NCBI RefSeq assembly: GCF_024721175.1
Contig: NZ_CP099399.1
Location: 496,001 to 560,000, forward strand
Direction: 5' to 3'
Length of the DNA: 64,000 nt
Source of the DNA: Rhizobium sp. Pop5
GTDB taxonomy: Bacteria > Pseudomonadota > Alphaproteobacteria > Rhizobiales > Rhizobiaceae
Shown here piece by piece: positions 53,766 to 64,000 of the stretch. Numbering within the stretch: the stretch's first letter is position 1; every line of letters begins with the position of its first letter. The notes beneath the pieces were generated by a model. The model did no database searches. It saw only the letters and a program-made list of their open reading frames with translations, and was not told the origin of the DNA. The translations under genes and the position numbers were made by a program.

Positions 53766-54887
53766 ATGCCCCTGATCAACCTCCCCGAATTCTCAAACGA
53801 CCTACTTGCTGAATTTGCCGCGCGCAACGCCGAGCGCATCGACACGCCGGTCATTCAGCCGGCCGAGCCCTTCCTCGATATCGCCGGCGAGGATCTGCGC
53901 CGGCGTATCTTCATGACGGAGAGCGAAACCGGCGCCAGCCTCTGCCTGCGGCCCGAATTCACCATTCCCGTCTGTCTGCGCCATATCGAAACCGCGACGG
54001 GCACGCCGAAGCGTTATGCCTATCTCGGCGAAGTTTTCCGTCAGCGCCGTGACGGCGCCAATGAATTCTACCAGGCCGGCATCGAGGATCTGGGTGACAT
54101 CAACATCGCAACCGCCGACGCCCGCGCCATCGGCGACGCCACCGGCATTCTCGCCCGCCTGCTGCCGGGCCGGCGCCTGTCGGTGACGCTTGGCGATCAG
54201 GCAGTGTTCGAGGCTGTCGTTCAGGCTCTCGGCCTGCCGCTCGGCTGGCAGAAGCGCCTGATCCATGCCTTCGGCAACATGACGCAGCTGGAGGCGCTGC
54301 TTGCGAGCCTCGTCAGCCCACAATTCGTCACCGGGCTCGACGATGATATCGCCAGGATTGTTGCCTCAGGCGATGAACAGGCGCTGGTCGCCCATCTCGA
54401 GCAGGAGATGCAGGCAACGGGCTACTCGACCAATGCCAGCCGCTCGCCGCTGGAGATCGCCCGCAGGCTCAAGGAAAAGCTCATCCTCTCCGAAACGCGC
54501 CTGGATGACGCGGCCTTCCATGTCTTGGAAGAGTTCCTGTCGCTCGACGTGCCGCTCGTCAACGCTTCTGCGGCCCTTGCCGGCTTTGCCGATGCCGCCG
54601 GTCTGAAACTCGGCAACGCGCTTTCCCGCTTCAACGGCCGCGTCGCAGCGCTTGCGAATGCGGGTGTCGATCTTTCCGGCCTAAGTTACCGCGCCGCCTT
54701 CGGACGGCCTCTCGATTATTATACCGGCCTCGTCTTCGAGGTAACGGTGGAGGGCTCGGCCGCGGTTCTGGCCGGCGGCGGCCGCTTCGACCGGCTGCTC
54801 ACTTTCCTTGGTGCGACGGATCGCATTCCGGCCGTCGGCTTCTCCTTCTGGCTCGACCGCATCGAAACCGAAAGGGCTGCCGCATGA
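53766..54887 (+). CDS. hisZ: ATP phosphoribosyltransferase regulatory subunit HisZ
   Basis: ATG 53766 follows CAGGAGC; the 373-residue protein is a HisRS-like paralogue without synthetase activity. It retains [49 protein letters not shown] near residue 65-115 and [26 protein letters not shown] near 320, but lacks the anticodon-binding domain. HisZ is required with the short form of HisG (here the next gene, 231 residues) and transmits histidine feedback. The two genes overlap by ATGA, which fits a stoichiometric complex. Confidence 0.95.
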   Translation: MPLINLPEFSNDLLAEFAARNAERIDTPVIQPAEPFLDIAGEDLRRRIFMTESETGASLCLRPEFTIPVCLRHIETATGTPKRYAYLGEVFRQRRDGANEFYQAGIEDLGDINIATADARAIGDATGILARLLPGRRLSVTLGDQAVFEAVVQALGLPLGWQKRLIHAFGNMTQLEALLASLVSPQFVTGLDDDIARIVASGDEQALVAHLEQEMQATGYSTNASRSPLEIARRLKEKLILSETRLDDAAFHVLEEFLSLDVPLVNASAALAGFADAAGLKLGNALSRFNGRVAALANAGVDLSGLSYRAAFGRPLDYYTGLVFEVTVEGSAAVLAGGGRFDRLLTFLGATDRIPAVGFSFWLDRIETERAAA

Positions 54888-55579
54888 CCGTCACGATCGC
54901 GCTTCCTTCCAAGGGCCGGATGAAGGACGACGCCTCGGCGATCTTCGAGCGCGCCGGCATGCCGATAACGGCCGTCGGCAACGACCGGTCCTATCGCGGC
55001 CGTGTCGAAGGCTGGGACGATGTCGAGATCGCCTTCCTCTCGGCTTCTGAAATCTCCCGCGAACTCGGCAACGGCACCGTTGATTTCGGTGTCACCGGTG
55101 AAGATCTGATGCGGGAAGGTTTTGCCGAAGTCGACAAGCGCGTCGAATTCTGCGCTCGCCTCGGCTTCGGCCATGCCGATGTCGTCGTTGCCGTGCCTGA
55201 AATCTGGCTCGATGTCGAGACGATGGCCGATCTCGGCGATGTCGCCGCCGATTTCCGCGCACGCCACGGCCGGCGCCTCGCCATCGCCACCAAATACTGG
55301 CGGCTGACCCAGCAGTTCTTTTCGAGCCAGCACGGCATCCAGCTTTATCGCATCGTCGAAAGCCTCGGCGCGACCGAAGGCGCTCCTGCTTCCGGTTCGG
55401 CCGATATCATCGTCGATATCACCTCCACCGGCTCGACGCTGCGCGCCAACCATTTGAAGGTGCTGCAGGACGGCGTCATCCTGCATTCGCAGGCCTGCCT
55501 CGTGCGCGCCCGCAAGGAGAGCCATGCGGCCGAGCCGACCGTGCAGGCGATCATCGAGGCGGTACGCGCCGCCCTCTGA
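54884..55579 (+). CDS. hisG: ATP phosphoribosyltransferase, short form
   Basis: The protein is 231 residues, lacking the regulatory C-terminal domain of long HisG, so it depends on HisZ encoded immediately upstream. It catalyses the first step of histidine biosynthesis (ATP + PRPP). Features: [15 protein letters not shown] at the N-terminus, [11 protein letters not shown] near residue 67, the [16 protein letters not shown] segment near 130 and the [28 protein letters not shown]-type loop near 170. It ends the his pair and is followed by a strong terminator. Confidence 0.96.
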   Translation: MTVTIALPSKGRMKDDASAIFERAGMPITAVGNDRSYRGRVEGWDDVEIAFLSASEISRELGNGTVDFGVTGEDLMREGFAEVDKRVEFCARLGFGHADVVVAVPEIWLDVETMADLGDVAADFRARHGRRLAIATKYWRLTQQFFSSQHGIQLYRIVESLGATEGAPASGSADIIVDITSTGSTLRANHLKVLQDGVILHSQACLVRARKESHAAEPTVQAIIEAVRAAL

Positions 55580-55602
55580 TCCCGGTCATTGAGGCATAAA
55601 AG

Positions 55603-55630
55603 AACCCGCCGTCGGATGACGGCGGGTTTT
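55603..55630 (+). terminator. Rho-independent terminator after hisG
   Basis: An 11-base perfect stem (AACCCGCCGTC and its complement) with a four-base loop is followed by four T, 24 bases after the hisG stop. Confidence 0.88.
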
Positions 55631-55657
55631 GCATGTCTGGGAGGATATCGACTGCTG

Positions 55658-56101
55658 TCAGGCGGCTGCGTAGGCACCACGGCGGGCGTCGAGCGAGTAG
55701 GCGCCTGCGCCATTGGTTGCGAGCATGATGTAGGCGCCGGCGAGCGTGATGTTCTTCAGGAAGTTGACGAAGTTCAGGCCGCTGAGCCAGGCGTTTGCGG
55801 CAGCCGGGAAATCCGGAACGTTGATCGGCGAGAAGTGGAAGACGAAGCCGGTGAAGACGCAGAAGGCGGCAAGCAGCCAGCCGACGATGCGGACCTGGAA
55901 GCCGACGAGCACGGCAATGCCGGTTGCGAGTTCGAAGAGACCGGCGAGATAGGTGAGCGCGGTGGAGGCCGGAAGGCCGGCGCCGGCGATCATGCCGGCG
56001 GTGGAAGCCGGATCGGTGACCTTGCCGAAGCCGGCGAAGATAAACATGAAGGAAAGAAGGATGCGGGCGATCAGGATGATGACATTGTTGGCGTTCGACA
56101 T
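55658..56101 (-). CDS. DoxX-family membrane protein
   Basis: The protein is 147 residues with four hydrophobic segments. It has the DoxX layout: VIILIARILLSFMFIFAGFGKVTDPASTAGMIAGAGLPASTALTYLAGLFELATGIAVLVGF, the RxxxGxxFxxxGxxK-like first helix and the E-x-x-x-G helix-3 motif. DoxX proteins are inner-membrane proteins of largely unknown function, some connected to thiosulfate oxidation or oxidative stress. It is convergent with hisG and separated by the terminator. Confidence 0.88.
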   Translation of the reverse strand: MSNANNVIILIARILLSFMFIFAGFGKVTDPASTAGMIAGAGLPASTALTYLAGLFELATGIAVLVGFQVRIVGWLLAAFCVFTGFVFHFSPINVPDFPAAANAWLSGLNFVNFLKNITLAGAYIMLATNGAGAYSLDARRGAYAAA

Positions 56102-56313
56102 GGACGTTGTCTCCGTTTGAATGGCTCTGGAGATCTTGGTGCCCCGGCACCGGTTGGACCTCTGATGCCTTCTATCTCGCCTTTTTCTGCCGTTATGGAA
56201 AGATAAACGGAAGCAGACGCTTCGTTCAATAATATGAAACGACGTTGCATCAGCCGTGGCTTGCCTTGGCCGAGTCCTGTCTCATATGGTCGGCTGATAA
56301 CATGGAGAATCCG

Positions 56314-57024
56314 ATGGCAGATCTTTCCGCATTTCCGATCACGAAACGCTGGCCGGCGAAAAACCCCGATATCATCCAGCTCTATTCCCTGCAGACGCCG
56401 AACGGCGTGAAGGTTTCGGTCGCCCTCGAAGAACTCGGGCTCGCCTATGAGCCGCATTATGTTTCCTTCGCCGCCAACGAGCAGAAGTCGCCGGAATTCG
56501 AATCTCTCAACCCGAACGGCCGCATCCCGGCGATCATCGATCCGAATGGGCCGGACGGAAAACCGATCGGCCTTTTCGAATCCGGTGCAATCCTGCTTTA
56601 TCTCGCGGAGAAGACAGGCAAGCTGATCCCTGCCGATGCCGCCGGCCGCTATGAATGCATCCAATGGGTGTTTTTCCAGATGGCGGGCATTGGCCCGATG
56701 TTCGGTCAGTTCGGGCATTTCCACAAGTTCGCCGCCGATAAGGTCGCCAACAACTCCTATCCGGTGGAGCGCTATCGCGACGAATCCAAACGCCTGCTCG
56801 GCGTCCTCGAAGGCAGGCTGAAAGGTCGCCAGTGGATCATGGGCGATCTCTACACGATCGCCGATATCACCACCTTCACCTGGGTTCGCGGCGCCGACAT
56901 CTTCTATGGCGGCCGCGAGATTCTCGAATATGCGAAATTTCCCGCCGTTTCGGATTGGCTGGAGCGCTGCATCGCCCGCCCGGCAAGCGCCAGGGGCCTC
57001 AACATTCCGGTCAAGCCGGAGTAA
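56314..57024 (+). CDS. Glutathione S-transferase, YfcG/Nu type
   Basis: ATG 56314 (MADLSAFPITKRWPAKNPDIIQLYSLQTPNGVKVSVALEELGL) follows a GGAGAAT ribosome site; earlier in-frame starts look spurious. The 236-residue protein has the thioredoxin-like domain with FESGAILLYLAEKTGKL (glutathione-binding E-S pair) near residue 88 and an all-helical C-terminal domain with FFQMAGIGPMFGQFGHF near 120, the sequence that distinguishes Nu-class disulfide oxidoreductase-type GSTs. It probably acts in thiol redox metabolism. A small hairpin follows at 57051. Confidence 0.9.
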   Translation: MADLSAFPITKRWPAKNPDIIQLYSLQTPNGVKVSVALEELGLAYEPHYVSFAANEQKSPEFESLNPNGRIPAIIDPNGPDGKPIGLFESGAILLYLAEKTGKLIPADAAGRYECIQWVFFQMAGIGPMFGQFGHFHKFAADKVANNSYPVERYRDESKRLLGVLEGRLKGRQWIMGDLYTIADITTFTWVRGADIFYGGREILEYAKFPAVSDWLERCIARPASARGLNIPVKPE

Positions 57025-57050
57025 CGCATAGTACGTCGAAAAATGCGAAA

Positions 57051-57070
57051 GGCCGCCCTCGCGAGCGGCC
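57051..57070 (+). terminator. Weak hairpin after the GST gene
   Basis: GGCCGC and GCGGCC pair around an eight-base loop, 26 bases after the GST stop. It is followed by ACTAACAAAAATG and no clean T-run, so it is a weak or Rho-assisted terminator. Confidence 0.45.
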
Positions 57071-57170
57071 ACTAACAAAAATGTTGAATCAATAAAATTT
57101 TACTGTTTCGCGTTTCGCGTCATCAAGGAGAGAGCTTTAAAAATCTTGTCAGCCGACACAGAAGCCCGGA

Positions 57171-57623
57171 ATGCAGAACATGAACAACTTCAGTCCATCC
57201 CAAGCCTTCGCTGACTTTTTCTTTCTTGCCATTGACCACGGCTTCGCAAGTATTGAAAATGGCGGGGGTCCGCTTATTCCTTTTACAATGCTAGTGGGCC
57301 CAGAGGGTCAAAAAAAGCTCTCCCGCTTTGCCACGGACAGGCTCGAAGATGGTGTTCAAGCCGCCAAGAATAGTGTCGCGTCGACTGAGGCGATAACGAT
57401 GTATGCGATAGCTTGGGACGGCTTCATCACGCTTGAAGGGCGTAAATGGGATGCTATTTGCGTTGAGGCTGGCGAGGCCCAAGCCGAATTCGGTGCGCTG
57501 TTTTGTCAGCGATACACCAGGGCAAGGAAAGGCTTGCTGCGAAGGGCACGGTCAGTGCGCGTGGGCAACCCGGCGCTTATCGAGAGGCCCCCGTCGCGAC
57601 TATGGGTCGGCGGTGAGCTGTAG
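57171..57623 (+). CDS. Hypothetical protein, unknown family
   Basis: The protein is 150 residues; the true start could also be the Met three codons later (57180). It has no signal peptide. Blocks with a folded look are DHGFASIENGGGPLIPFTMLVG near residue 22, AITMYAIAWDGFITLEGRKWDAICVEAGEAQAEFGALFCQRY near 75-115, and the end VGNPALIERPPSRLWVG. I believe the pattern recurs as a small uncharacterised protein in proteobacteria, but I name no family. It may be an immunity-like or accessory protein, judging only by the surrounding patch of unfamiliar ORFs. Confidence 0.6.
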   Translation: MQNMNNFSPSQAFADFFFLAIDHGFASIENGGGPLIPFTMLVGPEGQKKLSRFATDRLEDGVQAAKNSVASTEAITMYAIAWDGFITLEGRKWDAICVEAGEAQAEFGALFCQRYTRARKGLLRRARSVRVGNPALIERPPSRLWVGGEL

Positions 57624-57727
57624 TAGTCGGTAGCTCTTCATCCCATCGAGACGCCTACTACGCTATACGATGTCTGTTGGCTCGCTATCAATCTGCCGCG
57701 CTGATCCTCCACATCAGTTGGGTGCTT

Positions 57728-58135
57728 CTATCGCCGGCTTGTGATCTGGCTTGTGCCTTCGAGCTTGAAGCGCGGAAAGATGAAGACGCCGGACATGCTG
57801 CCGCTGTATTTTTGCTCGAGCCCGTTCGACTCGCCCATGCAGAAGAGCGGCTGCCGGAGGCCGTTCGGCATGATGATCGTCGTTGAAAAACAGAAGGAAG
57901 AGCAGAGCGTCGCCGCCTGCTCGAAGAGTTCCAGCACGCGGCTGCGATCCCTGGTGTCGTAACAGCGTACCAAGCTCAGCAGTCCGCATTCCGGTGCCGA
58001 GAGGCCGTGCAGCATCGCGCTCCATTCGCCGAGACGGATCAAACCGCTCGAAAAATCTCCGTTCCAGGCTTCGGAAACGGAAAACTGCGCCAGCATCTCA
58101 TGGTTCTGATTGTTGTCGTTCAGCGAGCTGCGCAT
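57728..58135 (-). CDS. Hypothetical protein of an accessory patch
   Basis: The protein is 135 residues from ATG 58135; in-frame starts at 58240 and GTG 58387 would lengthen it to 171 or 219 residues. The core is AQFSVSEAWNGDFSSGLIRLGEWSAMLHGLSAPECGLLSLVRCYDTRDRSRVLELFEQAATLCSSFCFSTTIIMPNGLRQPLFCMGES, reading like a PAS/GAF-like sensory fold (about 110 residues), but I cannot confirm this. No signal peptide. The 323 bases upstream to 58458 carry a GGGCAT-ATGCCC palindrome and no other gene I can support. Confidence 0.55.
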   Translation of the reverse strand: MRSSLNDNNQNHEMLAQFSVSEAWNGDFSSGLIRLGEWSAMLHGLSAPECGLLSLVRCYDTRDRSRVLELFEQAATLCSSFCFSTTIIMPNGLRQPLFCMGESNGLEQKYSGSMSGVFIFPRFKLEGTSQITSRR

Positions 58136-58458
58136 CAAGGGTGCGGCTGCTTTGGCTTTGGCAATCTTAAACAAGGCGTTCCCCAGTTCGGATGCGGCTC
58201 CTCCGCCGCACGCTCGGCAAACACAAAGAAACAGGATCATAGAGCCGCGGGCATGATGCCCGCGCTTGCATCTGACGATCGCAACCAGCCATCGAGCCGC
58301 CGAAACCGGAAACTTTCGAAGCCGAATGTTCTCGCATGGTCGTTCGCGTTCCGGCTTCGTCAAATGAAGAATATTATCGCCGGGCACGCCTCAATTACAG
58401 CGCGGATTTATAAGAACTTTTGAACAAACGGCAACGGCTTTTTAAGGGGGCGTTAAGA

Positions 58459-58599
58459 TTAGCGCCCTCTCATGAGAAGCCCGCATTTCTGGATTATGTC
58501 GTAGGAACCGGTCCCGGAAACCATCTTTTCTGCGCGTTGCAAACGTTTCCGCTCCAGGATCGGCTGGTAAACCTGCCGCCACACCGTGATCTCCTGCAT
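58459..58599 (-). CDS. Possible small basic protein
   Basis: The candidate is 46 residues from ATG 58599 (MQEITVWRQVYQPILERKRLQRAEKMVSGTGSYD at the start), helical and basic. A longer frame to 58731 starts inside a groEL-type terminator and is unlikely. I have no domain match, and the ribosome site is poor, so this is a weak call. Confidence 0.28.
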   Translation of the reverse strand: MQEITVWRQVYQPILERKRLQRAEKMVSGTGSYDIIQKCGLLMRGR

Positions 58600-58710
58600 C
58601 CGTTCGCAGGCTAAGAAATGCGCGGCGACGCAAGCCTCACAAAAGCTTGCCGACAGGAAAAGGCAGCTGACGCCATAAAATCGCGCGCAAGGGATCGAAT
58701 CGCTTTCGGT

Positions 58711-58873
58711 AAAGAAAAAGGGCGACCTCAAGGGCCGCCCTTCCTGTTCCGGATGCCGGAATGATCGTCAGTGCAGGCTTTGGCCTATCACATCACGTCC
58801 ATACCGCCCATGCCGCCCGGTATAGCCGGAGCGTCCTTTTTCGGCAGTTCGGCGATCATGGCTTCGGTGGTGA
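58711..58873 (-). pseudogene. Second copy of the groEL 3' end with its terminator
   Basis: This stretch matches 59677-59847, the end of groEL and its terminator. It holds the terminator stem (58718-58724 with 58736-58742) and, on the minus strand, a GroEL C-terminus reading [27 protein letters not shown] with stop at 58788. The intact gene ends [16 protein letters not shown]; copy 1 lacks nine bases (one GGM unit) and has M-to-I and M-to-V changes. No rest of groEL precedes it, so it cannot make a chaperonin. It marks the far edge of an insertion next to groEL. Confidence 0.85.
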
Positions 58874-59159
58874 CGCTAAACGGCGTGATCACGGAAGAGG
58901 AGAAGGTAGCTGTAGATGCGCTCGGTCGGATGTTGGAAGGGATCAGCAATGAGACGCGTCACTTCCAAAGTGAGGCTGAATATATTCAGTCAGGATGCGC
59001 AATGCGTATCAGACCCGTAGCGCAGAACGCCCTAAAGGCATTTCTTTCCGTGGTCGGTTTTCCGAGGATCAAGAAGAACTCCCTCCAGGCATCGAGAAAT
59101 CAAACCTTAGGCTAAACGCAGTATTGTCAATCCAGCCGGCGAAGTGATCGGAAACCCAG
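58874..59159 (+). other. Insert sequence between groEL 3' copies, weak coding signal
   Basis: From 58874 a plus-strand frame reads through [38 protein letters not shown] to a stop at 59115, without a start or ribosome site except a GTG at 58871 at the very junction. It may be the tail of a lost gene brought with the cargo. The rest holds nothing I recognise. Confidence 0.35.
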
Positions 59160-59582
59160 ATGACGAAATCGAAAGTGATTGGATCAGTTTCCGTATATTT
59201 CCACGGTGACAATCTTGATCCGGCCAGCGTGACGCAGTTCCTGGGTGTCAATCCTGAGGCGCAGTGGAAAGCTGGCGAGGAAAGATCTTTAGCCAGTGGT
59301 GCGACAGCGCGTGCACGAACAGGTATGTGGACGCTATCGGCTGCGCTTTCAAATTACGATGTGAGTGAAGCGCTAAATAGACTCGTAAATGCGCTCGGAA
59401 GGAATTTTCCAGGTGTCCTATCATTACCAGGCATAGAAAGTGGTTATGCGGACATTTTCGTATGTATCAGTCGAGATATGTCGGATGCGGGATATACGGT
59501 AAAGCTCCACAACACGGATATCGCATCAGTATCGGACGCCGGTCTAGATATACAATTGACGGTGTCAGTGGATGAAGATTGA
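59160..59582 (+). CDS. DUF4279-domain protein
   Basis: The protein is 140 residues. The layout fits DUF4279: VIGSVSVYFHGDNLDPASVTQFLGVNPEAQWKAGEERSLASGATARARTGMWTLSA at the N-terminus (an alpha/beta unit with the conserved W-K-x-G segment), then VSEALNRLVNALGRNFPGVLSLPG and a final YTVKLHNTDIASVSDAGLDIQLTVSVDED strand pair. DUF4279 genes often sit in polymorphic-toxin or contact-inhibition neighbourhoods as immunity-like proteins; whether this one has a toxin is unknown. It is the only clear cargo of the insertion at the groEL 3' end. It has AT-richer codon use than groEL. A GGAAAC ribosome site precedes the ATG. Confidence 0.75.
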   Translation: MTKSKVIGSVSVYFHGDNLDPASVTQFLGVNPEAQWKAGEERSLASGATARARTGMWTLSAALSNYDVSEALNRLVNALGRNFPGVLSLPGIESGYADIFVCISRDMSDAGYTVKLHNTDIASVSDAGLDIQLTVSVDED

Positions 59583-59674
59583 AGTTCGGTTCCTCACAGA
59601 TTTCCAGAGCTGAATTAGAACGCCGAACGGAGGCTGTCGGCGAAGGGCAAGCGTTCGGGATAAAAGACTGGCCG

Positions 59675-59706
59675 CCAAAGAAAAGGGCGACCCGTGGGCC
59701 GCCCTT
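59675..59706 (-). terminator. Rho-independent terminator of groEL
   Basis: On the minus strand AAGGGCG and CGCCCTT pair around a ten-base loop, followed by TTTTCTTT. It lies 47 bases after the groEL stop and is repeated at 58711-58742 in the duplicated segment. Confidence 0.8.
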
Positions 59707-59752
59707 CCTATTCCGGATGCCGGAATGGGTAGTCAGTGAAGGCTTTCGCCTA

Positions 59753-61435
<1,683 letters not shown>

Positions 61436-61461
61436 TCATTTCGGGAAAGCGGGTCGGCCGA

Positions 61462-61758
61462 TCAGCCGATGATGCCCATGATGTCGGCTTCCTTCATGAT
61501 CAGAAGGTCTTCGCCGTTGATCTTGACTTCGGTGCCGGACCACTTGCCGAACAGGACGCGGTCGCCAGCCTTGACGTCGAGCGCGACGACCTTGCCGGAC
61601 TCGTCACGAGCGCCGGAGCCGACGGCGACGATTTCGCCTTCCTGGGGCTTTTCCTTGGCGGTATCGGGAATGATGATGCCGCCTTTGGTCTTCTCTTCGG
61701 ACTCGACGCGACGAACGACGACGCGGTCGTGAAGCGGACGGAAATTGGTGCTTGCCAT
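61462..61758 (-). CDS. groES: Co-chaperonin GroES
   Basis: The protein is 98 residues. It reads [93 protein letters not shown], with the mobile loop near residues 17-35 ([14 protein letters not shown]). It forms the heptameric lid of GroEL. It is the first gene of the groESL operon and is preceded by a CIRCE operator. Confidence 0.98.
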   Translation of the reverse strand: MASTNFRPLHDRVVVRRVESEEKTKGGIIIPDTAKEKPQEGEIVAVGSGARDESGKVVALDVKAGDRVLFGKWSGTEVKINGEDLLIMKEADIMGIIG

Positions 61759-61816
61759 TGTCTAATCCCTCGATCGAATGACATTCGCGGACCGGAGCGG
61801 TCCACATGGATAAGTG

Positions 61817-61843
61817 TTAGCACTCCTCTATAGTGAGTGCTAG
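61817..61843 (-). promoter_or_regulatory. CIRCE operator of groESL (HrcA binding)
   Basis: TTAGCACTC (61817-61825) and GAGTGCTAG (61835-61843) flank a nine-base spacer, the consensus CIRCE inverted repeat with one mismatch in the second arm. It lies 58 bases upstream of groES and is the known site for the HrcA repressor in alphaproteobacterial groESL operons. Confidence 0.92.
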
Positions 61844-62086
61844 CGCTCGAGCATTTAGGGATGGCTCCGAGAGGAGTCAATGAGAGCAATCACGAATTTT
61901 TGTGCCGGAATTGTGAAGAGGCGGCGAATTATCGGAGATTCCGACTGAAACCGTGCCGCGGCCGATATCCCTGCTTGTCGGATTGCGGTTCAAGAGCTTC
62001 GCATTGCCGGCAGCGAAGAAAATGCCTTGCCATCGCGTTGCGCCTTTGCAATGTCACCGGTGACTGAAGCAAATCGGGAAATCGGA

Positions 62087-62935
62087 ATGGCCAGGCGGAT
62101 AGAAACCTTCTCGGAAATCACAGATCACTATGATGTGGTGCTCTGCGACGTCTGGGGCGTCGTTCACAATGGCGTTGATCCGTTCCCGAAGGCCGCAGCG
62201 GCCCTTCAGGCGGCGCGCAAGAGTGGTCTGGCGGTCGTGCTGATCACCAATTCTCCGCGCCTTTCCTGGCAGGTGGTCGAGCAGCTGCGTCACATCGGCG
62301 TTCCCGACAGCACCTATGACCGGATCGTTACGTCGGGTGACGTCACGCGCGGGCTGATTGCCGAAGGGCCGAAGACGGTCTTTCTGCTCGGTCCCGAGCG
62401 CGACAAGGCGCTTCTCGAAGGCATTGGCGTCGAGCGTCGACCGGCAGGCGAAGCGCAGTCGCTCGTCTGCACCGGCTTCTTCGATGATGAGACCGAGAAG
62501 CCGGAGGATTACACCGACATGCTTCTGGATTTCCAGGCGCGTGATGTGCCGATGATCTGCGCCAATCCCGACCTCGTCGTCGAGCGCGGCCACCGCATCA
62601 TCCCCTGCGCCGGCGCCATGGCCGCCTATTACGAGCAGCTCGGCGGCAAGAGCCGCATCGCAGGCAAGCCGCACCGGCCGATCTACGAGGCGACGCTTGC
62701 GGCCGCCCGCGAGCTTCGCGGCGATTTCCCGACCGAGCGTGTGCTGGCGATCGGCGACGGCATGCCGACGGATGTGCGCGGCGCCTTGAATTACGGGCTC
62801 GACCTTCTCTACATCAGCGGGGGTATCCACGCCAAGGAATACACCCTCAACGGCGAGACCGACGAGGCAATCCTCAACGCCTATCTCGAACGCGAAAAGG
62901 CGACGCCGAGGTGGTGGATGCCGCGCCTTGCATAA
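62087..62935 (+). CDS. HAD-superfamily class IIA phosphatase
   Basis: ATG 62087 follows GGGAAATCGGA; the 282-residue protein has HAD motif I VVLCDVWGVVHNG near residue 19 (the second Asp replaced by Trp-Gly-type spacing as in class IIA members), VLITNSPRLSWQ near 52 as motif II, a lysine motif III (GKPHRPIYE near 198) and IGDGMPTDVRGALNYG near 220 as motif IV. The alphaproteobacterial type family with this pattern is known as a NagD-like HAD subgroup. The substrate is unknown. It is the first gene of a pair with ribF, 14 bases apart. Confidence 0.87.
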   Translation: MARRIETFSEITDHYDVVLCDVWGVVHNGVDPFPKAAAALQAARKSGLAVVLITNSPRLSWQVVEQLRHIGVPDSTYDRIVTSGDVTRGLIAEGPKTVFLLGPERDKALLEGIGVERRPAGEAQSLVCTGFFDDETEKPEDYTDMLLDFQARDVPMICANPDLVVERGHRIIPCAGAMAAYYEQLGGKSRIAGKPHRPIYEATLAAARELRGDFPTERVLAIGDGMPTDVRGALNYGLDLLYISGGIHAKEYTLNGETDEAILNAYLEREKATPRWWMPRLA

Positions 62936-62949
62936 AGAGAAGCCAGCCG

Positions 62950-63933
62950 ATGACCGTCTTCCACCGCAATGAAACCCGGGATCCCTTGCCCGCCCATCTC
63001 AGAGGCGGGGTGATCGCCATCGGCAATTTCGACGGCGTACACCGCGGCCACCAGTCAGTGCTGAACCGCGCGCTGGAAATTTCCAAAGCGCGCGGCATTC
63101 CCGCCCTGGTATTGACCTTCGAGCCGCATCCGCGCACGGTCTTCCGGCCGCAGACGCCGGTCTTCCGCCTGACGCCGGCGCCCCTCAAGGCCCGGATCCT
63201 GGAAACGCTCGGTTTCAATGCCGTCATCGAATATCCTTTCGACTACGAATTCTCGCAGCGCTCGGCCGAGGATTTCATCCATTCGATCCTGAAAGACTGG
63301 CTCGGCGCTTCCGAAGTCGTCACCGGCGTTGATTTCCATTTCGGCCGCGGCCGCGAGGGCGGTCCGGCCTTCCTCATGAATGCCGGCCAGACCTATGGCT
63401 TCGGCGTCACCCTGATCGACGCTTTCCGTGACGAAAACGCCGACGTGGTTTCTTCGAGCCACATCCGTGCGCTCCTGAAGGACGGCAATGTCAGCGAAGT
63501 CGCCGGCATGCTGGGTTACCGCTATACTGTCGAGGCCGAAGTAATCGACGGCGAAAAGCTCGGCCGGCAGCTCGGTTTTCCCACAGCCAACATGCGCCTG
63601 CCGCCGGAAGCCGAACTCGCCGCCGGCATCTATGCCGTCCGCTTCCGCCTCCAGGACGGAACGCTCCATGATGCCGTCGCAAGCTATGGCCGCCGCCCGA
63701 CGGTCACGGAAAACGGCGCGCCGTTGCTGGAAACCTATCTTTTCGACTTCGGCGGCGATCTCTACGGCCAGCTCTGCGCCGTGTCCTTCTTCGGCTATCT
63801 CAGGCCCGAGCTGAAATTCGACGGTCTCGATCCGCTCGTCGCCCAGATCAAGCGCGACGAGGAAGAGGCGAGGGCGCTGCTGGCGGGTGTCGTGCCGCTC
63901 GGCGAACTCGATCGGAAGCTCTGCTTTTCCTGA
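62950..63933 (+). CDS. ribF: Bifunctional riboflavin kinase/FAD synthetase
   Basis: The start is ATG 62950 (MTVFHRNETRDPLPAHLRGGVIAIGNFDGVHRGHQ); the 327-residue protein has the FAD synthetase domain with the nucleotidyltransferase motif GNFDGVHRGHQ near residue 26 and VSSSHIRALLKDG near 165. The C-terminal riboflavin kinase domain has GRQLGFPTANMRL near 200 and YGRRPTVTENGAPLLETYLFDFGGDLYG near 245. It converts riboflavin to FMN and FAD in the cytosol. A tail of 67 bases to the window end shows no recognisable next gene. Confidence 0.96.
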   Translation: MTVFHRNETRDPLPAHLRGGVIAIGNFDGVHRGHQSVLNRALEISKARGIPALVLTFEPHPRTVFRPQTPVFRLTPAPLKARILETLGFNAVIEYPFDYEFSQRSAEDFIHSILKDWLGASEVVTGVDFHFGRGREGGPAFLMNAGQTYGFGVTLIDAFRDENADVVSSSHIRALLKDGNVSEVAGMLGYRYTVEAEVIDGEKLGRQLGFPTANMRLPPEAELAAGIYAVRFRLQDGTLHDAVASYGRRPTVTENGAPLLETYLFDFGGDLYGQLCAVSFFGYLRPELKFDGLDPLVAQIKRDEEEARALLAGVVPLGELDRKLCFS

Positions 63934-64000
63934 GCCACCGTTGATGTGGCTGACTTCGATTATTTCCGGCGCAGCGGAAATTGATCCGGATCGTTGGTCC

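Overview
The window looks like chromosomal DNA of a Rhizobium of the leguminosarum/etli/phaseoli group. I infer this from gene content and from dispersed repeats I recognise as rhizobial; I ran no database search. Content pointing that way includes an alphaproteobacterial gshA, the short HisG/HisZ pair, CIRCE-controlled groESL, an LpxQ-like outer-membrane protein and an ABC-type O-antigen cluster with a GDP-mannose 4,6-dehydratase. Flanking housekeeping genes have GC-rich, C/G-ending codons, while the first 16 kb is visibly more AT-rich and mixed in codon use.

1-16.6 kb: surface polysaccharide (probably LPS O-antigen) locus. It opens with the end of a transketolase-like subunit and a gmd-like dehydratase. 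A tightly overlapped plus-strand series follows: capsule-type glycosyltransferases, sugar methyltransferases, a glycosyltransferase-FkbM fusion, a Wzm/Wzt exporter with a carbohydrate-binding Wzt tail, and GT2 and GT4 enzymes. A minus-strand AlgI/AlgJ-type O-acetylation pair closes it. Two long paralogues (1489-3177 and 10219-12012) share a four-cysteine signature. The locus stops at a frameshifted GH19-like lysozyme remnant and a tRNA-Gln whose 3' end faces the cluster, which suggests island acquisition at the tRNA.

17.5-36 kb: mostly core genes. These are a Ppx/GppA phosphatase with a long basic N-terminus next to rlmE, a VOC protein, an MFS pump, an MBL hydrolase, guaB, membrane proteins, TetR and LysR regulators, a DUF1127 protein, a DUF937 protein, gshA, rsmE, a PiT phosphate transporter, a NUDIX hydrolase, and a LysR regulator beside a short S-adenosylhomocysteine-hydrolase-like enzyme.

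36-51 kb: an oxidoreductase and LysR divergent pair, then a LysR regulator divergent from glcDEF (glycolate oxidase), which carries an unfamiliar ORF between glcE and glcF. Next come small secreted proteins, the LpxQ-like barrel, two L,D-transpeptidases, tag, a HAD phosphatase, an aldo/keto reductase and a DUF305/Cys-Met-rich pair that may relate to copper.

51-57 kb: hisS-hisZ-hisG with an inverted repeat between hisS and hisZ, then a DoxX protein and a glutathione S-transferase.

57-64 kb: a small accessory patch with unfamiliar ORFs. The 3' end of groEL together with its terminator is present twice here, bracketing about 0.8 kb that encodes a DUF4279 protein. Intact groESL with CIRCE, a class IIA HAD phosphatase and ribF complete the window.

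The observations I rate highest are the duplicated groEL 3' end around the DUF4279 cargo, the four-cysteine paralogue pair in the polysaccharide cluster, the tRNA-adjacent lysozyme pseudogene, and the basic extension of the Ppx protein.
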